Source of the DNA: Zizania palustris
Lineage: Eukaryota; Streptophyta; Magnoliopsida; Poales; Poaceae
DNA length: 64,000 nucleotides
NCBI GenBank assembly: GCA_019279435.1
Contig: JAAALK010000968.1
Coordinates: 1 to 64,000, forward strand
Reading direction: 5' to 3'
The notes beneath the pieces were generated by a model. It was not told the origin of the DNA. It did not search any database and saw nothing but the letters and a program-made list of their open reading frames with translations. The translations under genes were made by a program, and so were the position numbers. This document shows, piece after piece, positions 53,973-64,000 of this stretch; positions within the stretch are counted from its first letter, which is position 1; each line of letters starts with the position of its first letter.

Positions 53973-56017
53973 TGTAGGACCGAAAGTAGCGACCAGAGGG
54001 GGGGTGCATGGGCGCCTAAAAAATTCTTTCGAATTAATGGCCCACTCCCAACACCCAATACATCTAAACAGACTAAGCAGGGAAAAGTAAAATAGATCAA
54101 CAAAGCCTAAAAAGATCTAGCCTAAAAACGACCGGTGTCCTAAACGAAGAGACACCAACACAGTGCTTAAAGGAAGATTAATAAAGAACTTAAAACATGG
54201 ATGAATCAAGCTTCACAAATATAGATCACCACAGAGGTTTAATTTGAGTGCACGTAAAACGAGGAGTCTTACTGTTCAAGGTTGTCTCCTGTTAAATATT
54301 TGTCGAAGCGTGTTCGAAGTATGCAGTACCGAAGCTTGTTGTTGCCGAGCCGAAGTATGCTTCGAAGTCATTGTGCGAAGGTGTTTGACGTGGACAGTGA
54401 AGCCTGTTCGGAGAGAGCTTCGACACCGAAGGCTGTTACGGCAGCGAAGCCAGAGGGAAACTCAAGCTTCGAACCGAAGTCCGTAGGAAAAATCAGCAGA
54501 AGACAAAACTGCAAACACCGAATCCACACACTCCGAAAAATCGAAGCCTGCTAATCCCAAGAGCTCATGCATACTTTGAATAATTTTTTTCGTGAACTTC
54601 GGACAGAGCTCACTGAGGCTTCGAACAGATTACTTTGAACGCTTTCAGTGAACTCCAAAGCCCTGTATTCCTACTTGTGGTTCATAGATTCCAAAGCAAA
54701 AAGGAAACAATCGAGACCTCAGAACGAAAAATTTACTTAGCTGCCTGGAGTCAGAAAAACAGATTCCCACGCTGTGGACTTCGATCAACACGCTCTGCTG
54801 CAAAGAGAAAACAAAGGCTAGCTGACGAGTCTATGCAATATAGACCTGTTGCTGCAGCTGCAGAGCATTAAAAAAGAGCTTCGCATGTCACCGGCTGAGC
54901 AAAATCACGCACGCCATAGAAAAACTCAATTAACAAACCACCGTGCTGCGTAGCCTTTGACACGATTTCTCAAGATAGCTACAGAACGTAGCAGTCATGA
55001 TCACGGCTAAACACTTGTTGCTGCCATAAAACGTAGCTGTCGGCTAGGAGCTCAGGCCTAGCAACTAGGCTGACAAAAAACCTGAATAGCTACATGGATG
55101 TGCCACTGCTAGGATGCATGGCTATGCAGCTACGTTTCAGAACTGAGTCTAACCAGAAGATTAAAAAGCTATGTGGTGGAAAAAAACTCTTGGAGGCAAA
55201 CTCAGATCAGAAGAACGAACAAGCGATTAAATAAGGCACACAAACCGAGACACCCAGAATAAAAACTTCATAGCGTTACATCCAATGACTGAGAGAGAAG
55301 AAGGATAATGCCTGGGGACGTTCTCTCAAAGAATCAGAAAGCAGATTGATGAACATCGCCCGTGATTTCAGAGCAAAAGGAATAGAACCTCACACCGGCG
55401 GCGCAAACAGGAGGAACAATGAGACTGACCCAATCTGTTTGATTAGTAAAAGTGATTTCAGAAAGGGTAACCCTAACCCTAGGGATTGGGGCCCTATTTA
55501 TAGGCAGCCCAATAGCCTAGGAAAGTACCAAAGACCCTTAGGGTTTTTACAGACACTGAAATAAAATGGTAAACTCCTATTACAGATGAATTATCTTGAA
55601 GTAGAGCTTTCGTAGAGACTACGACTTCGCCTCAGAATGGTCTGATCCGAGATCAGCGGTCGTCAGTTTTGCACCGAAACTGACAAAGCGTCCACCGACT
55701 TTGCACCAGGTACCCGGATTGGGCCGGCCCGATTCCGCAGCTCTCTTAGCCCGGCAATCGCTCGCCACCCATGTACCTGAGTCAATCCTAGTCAACAGCC
55801 CAGTGGATCCTCTGCTGCTCCTAGCCCATGTACCCAGATTGGGCCAGCTTGACTTCGCGGCCCCTCTGCCCGACAGTCGCTCGCTGCCCGTGTACCTGAG
55901 TCACATGCGGCCCAGACACAGCAGGTCTTCTCTTCTCTTCAGTCCTTTTGACTTCCGTTGACAATGACTCATCACATCTGGAGCCATGAGGCCCACGCTC
56001 TTCAGCATGGCTCCTCA
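53973..56017 (-). repeat. Copia G 3' LTR (2045 bp)
   Basis: Reads TGAGGAGCCATGCTGAAG from 56017 to GGTCCTACA at 53973 on the minus strand. It has the twin GC-rich repeats (about 55710-55900), TATAAATA at 55495-55502 and several TTCGAA sites near 54300-54600. It is closest to the Copia B LTR type. Confidence 0.88.
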
Positions 56018-57404
56018 ATCTCCCCCTTGATGAGTGCATTGTCAACACTTTTCTTTATTATCTCTCCAGTACCTGTAAGCACATGTGGAAACAACGAAAA
56101 CAAAACACAAGAAAACATAGAAGAAGAAAATAAAATAAAAGTTTAACCCTAATGACCAAAGGCCGAACAAAAGCAAGAAAGCGGTCATTATGGTTAACCA
56201 AAAGTAAAGACTCAAAACGAGTGCAATCTCAGAATTATCAACAAGGATATCCAAAGAGTAAGGACAAACAGGACAAAAACTCCCCCTGAAACAAATCCCA
56301 GAGAAAGCCAAAACTCCCCCTTTAACTCTTCTCCCAAAATTTCTCCCCTTTGTTGACAATTGGACTCATCAAGCGAGACTAAATGCACTCGAAAGAGACA
56401 CAGACTCCCCCTGAAATGCGACTCCCCCTCAAAATATGCAATGAATGCAACTAGGGTGCAGGTGGAGTGATGAAAGCATGCTTCTCAGATATGATTGACT
56501 GCAGTTACAATATCTAGCAGGTATAGCAAAAGACATACTGTCTAAGACACATGGCATGATCAGTGCAACAGATGATATCTCAAGAAAGTCATTAGCACGC
56601 ATGTTTATTTTTGCAAACAAAAGCATCACCACATTTTCTAGTTGACATGCAAGGTAAATCATGAGATGCAAAAGCTAACTGGTATCTACCAAGATAAGCA
56701 TCATCCAAAACAAAGTGCTTCAGCAAACTTGTTATCATTTTAATTTTCAGGCTTTTTCTTTTTCCTTTTTCATTTTTGCCAGGGGTTATTTGCATGTCAA
56801 ACATTATGCTGACCGACCAAGTCAAGCCTAGGCCAGAACTGGACCATCAGAAGCTTAAGACATTGGTCTTGGCATACATTACACTGTCCTAGTTCATACC
56901 AAAGTGCTATGGTAAGCAGTCCAGAACAATGCAATGCGACAAAGCAAACCCACCTGGATCTTTTCAACTCAAACATAAAAATGCATGGAATTTTCATTCA
57001 TTTTTGATTTTTATCATTTTATGGCATATTTTCCATGTTAAAGCATGTAGATGTCCAAGTTGCATATCTGTATCTAAGTGAGGAACTAACTACAAGGCAT
57101 GTAACAGATAGCAAAAGCATTCATCATACACATGCTAGTTACCAGAAGCAATGGTGATCATTTTTCAATTTTAAAGCATAAAAGCCATGCATATGGCAGA
57201 TATCAGACATATCATGTAAACTGAAGCAAAGCATGATCATCGACAAGTAATCAAAAGCATGTACCAGCTAGAATAAGTAAAGCAGTTCAATCATATAATA
57301 GAAGCAAGCTCAAAGTGTGATATGTGAATATGTATGATATGAACACACCCAAAAAAAGACTCAAGAAAAGAGTAAAGAAGAAAGAAAAACTGACGCAAAA
57401 TATC
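56018..57404 (-). other. Copia G polypurine tract and 3' noncoding region
   Basis: AAGGGGGAGAT (minus, 56018-56028) abuts the LTR, and further GGGGGAG motifs lie at about 56280-56430. The rest aligns with 20287-21608. No gene is supported. Confidence 0.75.
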
Positions 57405-59979
57405 CTAGAAAGGATACACAATACCCAAATCCCCTCGTAAACGCTCAAAGGTAGACTGATCTAGGGGTTTGGTGAAATATCAGCCAACTGATGATGGGTA
57501 TCACATGAACAAGGTCAATGACACCTTTCTCATATTGATCCCTCAGAAAGTGAAAGCGCACATCAATGTGTTTGGTTTTTGAATGGAGACAAGGGTTTTT
57601 CCCTACACTAATCGCAGTGGTGCTGTCACAAAACAGAGGCACTCTGGTAGGAAAGAACAACCCAAAATCTCTCAATGTGGAAATCATCCAAACCAACTGT
57701 GAGCAAGAGCTAGCAGCAGCTACATACTCAGCCTCAGTGGTCGAAAGTGCAACTCCAAAATGCTTTCGAGAAGACCAAGAGACAAGAGAAGAACCAAGAA
57801 ATTGGCAAGTACCGGAAGTCGACATGCGATCCAACCGGCACCCACCAAAGTCAGCGTCCGAAAATCCAGATAAATCAAGAGATGATGCTGAGTAATAAAG
57901 ACCAAGATCGGGCGCATAGGTAAGATACCTGAAAATGCACTTGACAGCCTACCGATGAGACGCGCGTGGTAAAGACTAGAAGTGCGCGCATAGTCCCACG
58001 ACGAACTGTATATCTGGCCTCGTCGCCATCAAGTACAACAGCGAACCGATCATCCCTCGAAACTCTCTCTCGTTGACCTTGACGCCGCTCTCGTCCTTGT
58101 CCAAACCCCCAGATGTACCCATTGGGATCATTTGAGACTTCAACTCTCCACCAAAGTCGAACTTCTTCAACATGTCCCGTGTATACTTACTCTAGTGGAT
58201 GAAGGTGCCATCCTTGGTCTGCTTGATTTGGAGCCCTAGGAAATACTTGAGCTCACCCATGAGGCTCATCTCAAACTCACTGTGCATTTGCTCAGAAAAC
58301 ATGGACACAAGAGCATCAGTAGTACCACCAAAAATGATATCGTCCACGTATATTTGAGCAACCAAGAAATCTGATGCATCTATGAGCAAGAAAAGAGTTT
58401 TATCCACAGAACCTATCACAAAGCCCTTCCCCAACAAAAACTTCTTCAACCAGTCATACCAAGCCCTAGGGGCTTGCTTCAGACCGTATAAAGTTTTTGC
58501 AGCTTAAAAACATGTCGAGGAAACTTTAGGTTCTCAAAACCGGGGTGCTGCCTAACATAGACTTCCTCCTCTATGTACCCGTTCAGAAAAGCACTCTTGA
58601 CATCCATTTGAAAAAGCTTAAAACCCTTCGATGCACCAAAAGCTAAAAGAATGTGAATGAACTCAAGATGGGCAACATGGGCGAAAGTCTCCTCAAAGTC
58701 AATACCTCCTTCTTGCAAAACCCTAGGCAACTAGTCGAGCTTTGCTGCGCACCACAACCCCATCTTTACCTTGCTTGTTTTTGAACACCCACTTGGTGCC
58801 TATGGGATTGCATCCGGGTGGCAGCTCAACCAGTGTCCAAACCGGATTGCGGACAAAATTCTCAAGCTCTTCTTGCATGGCATTAATCCAGTTCGAATCA
58901 GAAAGAGCATGAGAAATGTATCTAGGCTCAAAAGATGCAACAAAAGCAGATTCAGCAAACACAGCAAGAGAGTCAACAGAACAACGCAAAGTTCTCTTAG
59001 AAAGATCACCGATGATGAGCTCTAAGGGGTGATCACGCTGAACTGCTCGGGATCCCTGGTGATCTGAAGTCACCTCACCGGAGTCAGCAGCTGGCACCTC
59101 TGGACTCGACTGAGGGGGCTCGATCAAAGTGGAAGAAGTGATCAGAGGTCTGCCCTCGTCCTTAGTCAAAGTCTTAGAAGGTGTGGGTTCTGCAGGCTGT
59201 GCAGAAGGCCCACCCTCATCAACAGCTGGAGCGTCATCATCTTCCTTGAAGATGGACTCTCTGAGCTCACCATATCCAGAAATCTCAAAAGAAGGAGTCA
59301 AAGAAGGCAAGGACTCATCAAAAGAAACCTCGCAAGTCTCAGCAAGCTACTGGGAGTCGAGGTTCCAAACACGGAAGCCTCGAGAATGCAAAGCATAACC
59401 AAGAAAGACTCCATCCTAGCAACGAGACTCAAACTTGTCCAAACTCCCTCCCTTCTTGAGCACAAATCACTTGCAGCCAAATGCTCGCAAGTGGCTCACC
59501 TTGGGTTGTCTGCCAAACCGCAACTCATATGAAGTCTTACCTAGGTAAGCTCTAAGAAAAATGCGGTTGGCCAGATAGCAAGCCGTGTTCGTGGCTTCAG
59601 CCCAAAAGTGACTAGGAGTCCTGTGCTCATCGAGCATCGTCTTGGCCATCTCGACTAGCGTGTGGTTCTTTCGTTCCACAACGCCGTTCTGTGGGGGAGT
59701 GTAAGGAGCAGAAAACTGATGATCAAGACCCTAATCACTACAGAAGCTGACGAATTGAGAGTTCTTGAACTCAGAGCCGTTATCAGAGCGAATTGCTCGT
59801 ATCCGACCATTGTTCTCATTCTTCTGTTTCAAAATCAGGTCATGAACAAAATGAAAAGTCTCATCCTTAGACTCCAAGAAGAAAACCCATGAGAATGTAG
59901 AAAAATCGTCAACGATCACAAGCGCGTACCACTTCCCACCGATTGAGCGTACCCGAGCTGGACCAATAGTGTCCATGTG
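57405..59979 (-). pseudogene. pol: Copia G pol: integrase core, reverse transcriptase, RNase H (decayed)
   Basis: Read from right to left. Integrase core: IGPARVRSIGGKWYALVIVD, IRSDNGSEFKN, PPQNGVVERKNHTL, at 59979-59600. A spacer follows to about 59000. Reverse transcriptase: WVFKNKQGKDG near 58770, KGFKLFQMDVKSAFLNG near 58600, YVDDIIFGG near 58340. RNase H: SGTCQFLGSSLVSW and STTEAEYVAAASS, to a stop at 57405-57407. Most damage is single in-frame stops, such as TAG at 58723-58725 where RLVAQG is expected, plus a few frameshifts (the LADIFTKP region near 57480 is shifted). The frame begins at 59979 only because H splits the gene. Confidence 0.87.
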
Positions 59980-62900
59980 TGTAACAGTCCTAGAATTACA
60001 ATAAAATAGAAATGAGGAAAATAATTTTCTGGAATAAAAGAATTTATTTAATTAAAGAAAAGGCTAAAAGTACCCTATTAAAGCAAAACAGGGAGAAATA
60101 ATTCAAATCTGAAGCTGAAAAATTTATGGAATAAACTAGAAGCCAAGAAATATTTTTGAGAATTTTTACAAAATTTTAGCAACAGTGCTTCAAGCCCTAA
60201 TCAAATAATTAATTTTCTGGAATTATTTTAATCAGAAAACAATTTTTAATCTTATTGGGCCGAAACCCTGAATTCCCCTCAAAGAGCCTTTCGGCCCGGC
60301 CCAGTCCAGCCCCGCTCGCTGACGGGTGGGACTCGCCTGTCGGCGCCGTCCCCCCTCTCTCCTCTCCCGCGCGCTCGGCCGGCCCACTTGGCAGCCACAG
60401 ACGCGCCCCTCTCAGCCACTGCCACGCCGGGCCCGCTTGTCAACCACTCTTACCTTCGCGCGCGCCCCGCTGACAGGTGGGACCCACCTGTCAGTTATGT
60501 CTTCCCCATTGGAAACCCTCCCCCTTTCCTTTCCCGACGAACCCTAGCCGTGAAATCCACCGCCGCCGATCGCCTTCCGCCAAATTGGCCACACCCTCAC
60601 ACTTGCCTTCGCCCGGGAATCCTTTCCCCTCTGTTACCCGGCACAATCACGCATGAAATCACCGGAGGGATAGGTTTGGAAAGCTTGCCGGCGGAAATGG
60701 AAACCCTCCCCTCGGTTTCCCCTCTATCGCCTTCCATTCATAGCGACGATGATCCCTATTTAAACCTCCGACGCCGCCACATCCTAGTCACCCGAAAAAG
60801 GCCAAGTCCCTGCAAACCGAAGCGCCCGCAGCTCATTTTGTCGCCGCCGCCCCTGCTTCGGCTCCGGCAGCACCTCCCCGGCGCTCCGGGCCACCGCCGC
60901 CCTCTCCAAGGCCACCGCCGGGACCGTCGTCACCCCCTCTACCCCGGCCACACCTCCGTTGGGCCGGATCACCGCCAGATCGCCGCGCCACCGTCGGACC
61001 CGAGGCCTTCTTCCGCCCCTTCTCGTTGCCGATCGCCGTCGGTCACTTCTCGCTGCCACCGCCGGTACACCTGAGCTCCCCTTGCCTTCCTGGTTCCATT
61101 TTAGGCTCTAGCCCGACCAGGTAACCCACGCCGCCGCAGGAAACCCTCACCGCCGCTCGGCCAGAGTCGGGGACAAAGCCCCTGGCTCCCCCGTGCCGCC
61201 ACCGTGCCGGATCGAATCGTGACCGTCGGATCCAAGGAGGACGGCCACGATTAGAACCCGAGATCGAGGGCCCGGATTGCTTTGACCAGTGTTGACCGGT
61301 ATCAGGCAATCTGAGCCCTCCAATCTTATTTAAGCCACCCGCCCCGCCGCCAGCCCTTGGATCCGGATCGGACAACCCACAGCAATCGGGTCCACGGGAA
61401 TAGTGACCCCGCTCACGGTGGGATCGGTCCACCATGGACCAGAGCTGTTTTAATTCAGAAAAATGATTTTAGAAATTCAGGAAAATCTATTTAAGCCTTT
61501 AAAAATTCATATCTTGCTCAATTTAACTCCAAATTTCACCATTTTAATTCTGGAAAATTTGTCTTTTTATCCACTACACTTTTATGCAATAAAAGCAATA
61601 TATTTATTTGGCACAAAATATTCTTATTAAAATGTAAAGAAAAGACCCCTTTAGGATTTAATTAATATTTCATTTAAATAATTCAGAAAAACCTTTAATA
61701 ATTTATATATTAAATTCAGAGGACTTAATGACTTTATTCCACTGTTTTAATACAATAAAAATAGCATGTTCACTTTGCCCACTTTATTCTATTAAATAAT
61801 ATTGCAAAAGCCCTTTTAGGACATTTAATTAATTCATATAATAAAAAGGTCCACACTTTATGAAAATGTCCTAAACACTTATATAACAACTTCAGATGAC
61901 ATAATAACTTAATTTCACTCTTTCTACTTCAATAAGAACATTAAGGCCAATTTTGTACTTTTTAATTCATTTCTAAAAAGGGGAAATAAAAACCCCCTTA
62001 GGAAAAATACTTATATCAAGTTATAAAATTCAGGGACCTCTTAATCTTAAATATTTAAGTAATAAATTCATAGAACTTAAAACCCTATCTCCTTTATTTA
62101 GTCCATCAAAACATGTATGCTTGATTTTGGGTTGTTTATTGAATGTGGTGTTTACTTTTCTGTATCGAGAAGACTACTACGCCGTCGACGATCCGGAGTC
62201 TTACCCCGAGGTTCCACCTTCACCATTTGCGGAACAAGGCAAGTCATCGAACCCTCCTGTGGAAATAGTTGATCATCATTGAGCCCAGTTTTTCTTAACT
62301 ATCGCTATAACTCATAGGATAACATTGCATTAGTCAAACATCAAGCCCTACACTTATATTTATTAGATCCCCGTCCTTGTGTGCAAACCCAAGCCATGCT
62401 TATTGAGCCTTAACTCCTTGTCACTCTACAAATATTATATTAGCTAGTGCCCAATGTACCGACACAACTGCTATAGGATAAAAAGAAAGAGTCGTAGATA
62501 GATGGAATCTGTTATATGAATTTCCCCGTTATTCTTGTCTCTAGACTCTGTTGGAGTTGGCTATGTTAAGTATGGTGGGTTCCGGGTGCAAGCTCGGGAA
62601 CTGGTTGGTCGCACCCGGGGCACTATAAGGACCGGTCTACGGGATCCGATGCAAAGCACTTCCGTACTAACCACAAGTCTAGTGGGTAAGTCCTAATTGG
62701 AGGTATGGATCGTACCAACTTGGAACACCATAGTGGAGGGGTACAAGGGCAAGCCTGCGGGTGACTTGTATTGACGTGGCTCAAGGGGGGATAAGGCGTG
62801 GCCCGAAGTGACTAGGAAACCTTACGAAACCTATAAGAGGGTGTTATCGAATTGGTGCGTTCCATGCTGAAGGTTTTGGCACGAGCTTCTCGAGACAGGA

Positions 62901-63558
62901 GTCATTTACACACTGCGGTGTGCGGGAAATGAGTGCCTTGTGGGTACAGTAGTACACCTCTGATCAGAGTTATAAATCTTTTCGAAAAGCCGAGCCCACG
63001 GTCAAGGGTGGGTTGTGTGACCTCTCGCAGTTAGTTTACTGTTATGTGAATGAATGTGTTATTCATGGCATGTAAGGACTGTTGAGCGAGGGTGGGCTGA
63101 CTGTACCCCTCGAGGTAGAAGAGGATGAAAGATGATGCATAACTCATGTTTACTTTTCCGCAATAATAACTTGATTACATTAATTGCTTTACAAATTGTG
63201 CTTTTCCGCAAAAGTAAGCCACTACCTTCCTTGTTATTACCTTGCATTATAATTGCATTCGGTGGCTTGCTGAGTACGATTGTACTCACCCCCGTTTACT
63301 TACACCACCAGAGGTCATCTACTACGAGGAGGGCGAAGGTCTGGAGTAGCAACCCAGTCAGGCACGAGACTGGAAGAACACATTCATCTAGAGGATTTAT
63401 TTTGTTAGTTTCTCTTTATTTAACTCTTTGTAATAATATGGTCTACGAACCATGATTGATTGGCGTATTGTACGTAGTCGTGTGATGAACGTCTTGTATT
63501 TATTGATTTTCTATGGAATTTCAATAAATTCCCGGTTTTATTAAATCGGGGCGTGACA
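59980..63558 (+). mobile_element. H: long solo LTR (3579 bp), Tekay/Del-like Gypsy, in Copia G integrase
   Basis: Starts TGTAACAGTCCTAG and ends CGGGGCGTGACA, with ATGTG on both sides (59975-59979 and 63559-63563). Removing it plus one copy restores the integrase codons ELLHMDTIGP. TG...CA ends and a 5-bp duplication mark an LTR; length and end words resemble Tekay/Del chromoviruses (from knowledge of the lineage). Positions 60260-61440 are GC-rich with a TATTTAAA at 60757-60764, and the rest is AT-rich. Open frames in the GC-rich part (for example 60388-61074) show no domain or conserved start and are treated as chance. No primer site or polypurine tract is present inside. Confidence 0.82.
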
Positions 63559-64000
63559 ATGTGTAACAGCTCTCCCGGGTACGAAGTCATCACCTGAGTC
63601 ACAGGTGAGTGAGAAGCGGCAACAATTTTCCCATGACGACAGGGATGGCAAACTAGATCCTTCTCCATCTTAAGCTTGGGCAATCCTCGGATGAGGTCCA
63701 TAGAGCTCAATCTGACTAGCAGATCAAAACTCAAATGGCCTAACCTCCTATGCAACTTCCAGAGCTCAGAGGAGGATCCAGCAATCAAACAACGAGAAGG
63801 GCAAAAAGAACTAGAGAAGTCAATCCGAAAACCTTACGAAGGGTAAGATCTGGCAAATCAAAGACCCTCTAGAATCAACCATAGAAGAACTTCCCTTCTT
63901 AAAACGGACCTCCAAGCCATCCTCAAGAAGTTGCAAAACAAAAATCAAATTGAAGTTCAAATTTCCAACCAAGAAATGTTCTTCAAAGAGAAATTGTCAG
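63559..64000 (-). pseudogene. pol: Copia G pol: pre-integrase zinc region
   Basis: The minus strand gives LWKLHRRLGHLSFDLLVRLS, then LVCHPCRHGKIVAASHS, the HHCC zinc-binding (GAG-pre-integrase) region of Copia Pol, up to ELLH where H enters. Sequence to 64000 continues towards protease. Here the pairing H/H and CxxC is intact; frame breaks occur near 63790. Confidence 0.85.

Larger units (their letters stand above)
53973..64000 (-). mobile_element. Copia G: Sirevirus (Opie/Ji-like) element, 5' part beyond window, interrupted by solo LTR H
   Basis: Minus orientation: 3' LTR (53973-56017), polypurine tract (56018-56028), noncoding 3' region, pol pseudogene (57405-59979 and 63564-64000). Gag and the 5' LTR lie to the right, outside the window. 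Unlike Copia A and B it keeps reverse transcriptase and integrase, so it shows what those elements lost. TCCTC at 53968-53972 would be its left target duplication. Confidence 0.88.

Noticed and set aside
60255..61074. Proline- and arginine-rich frames that could suggest a host gene exon
   Set aside because: The bounds of LTR H enclose them, three overlapping frames are open at once because of GC richness, and no domain is seen.

Overview
The window is plant DNA made almost entirely of nested LTR retrotransposons. I found no host gene, no rRNA or tRNA gene and no CRISPR. The families point to a monocot, most likely a grass with a large repeat-rich genome: Ty3/Gypsy Tat-lineage elements with antisense extra ORFs and a TTGGCGCC-type primer binding site, Ty1/Copia Sirevirus (Opie/Ji-like) elements with a long two-zinc-knuckle Gag and a TGGTATCAGAGC primer binding site, and a long Tekay/Del-like solo LTR. 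The species cannot be named from this.

Layout, left to right. Positions 1-8630 hold Gypsy A on the minus strand: 5' LTR 8136-8630, an intact 1798-codon gag-pol at 8073-2677, a tandem-repeat 3' UTR, and an antisense spliced extra gene at 1-1628. Gypsy A sits in an old plus-strand Tat element, Gypsy C, whose pieces lie at 8631-11197, 27865-28350, 37538-38133 and 40265 to about 41790. Gypsy C is cut by three insertions. Copia A (11198-27859, target duplication GTAAG) itself holds Copia B (14444-23589, TCTAG). A solo Copia LTR (28351-37532, ACGAT/ATGAT) itself holds a gag-pol-less Tat element, here called LARD (28535-36143, GCAGA). Element E (38134-40259, GGGAA) is a Tat deletion derivative. Target duplications and host-sequence continuity support this nesting.

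From about 41795 the order is scrambled. A decayed Gypsy A-like gag-pol (41795 to about 47280, minus) is fused in frame to exons of an extra ORF belonging to another Tat element, F, which ends in an LTR at 49695-50797. F sits in a minus Copia LTR remnant (50798-51345 and 53498-53577) that is split by another Copia LTR (51402-53497). A short Copia gag/protease fragment follows (53578-53972). Copia G (53973 to beyond 64000, minus) then runs off the window and is split by a 3.6 kb solo LTR, H (59980-63558, ATGTG).

The most striking feature is a spliced gene on the strand opposite to its element. It has consistent intron positions, and in two copies its own TATA box about 145 bp before the ATG. 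It appears in Gypsy A, LARD and F. In LARD it is the only coding content. LARD shares LTR ends and primer binding site type with Gypsy A, so Gypsy A-like elements probably supply its proteins (inference). Gypsy C carries a different antisense gene, of the plant mobile domain type.
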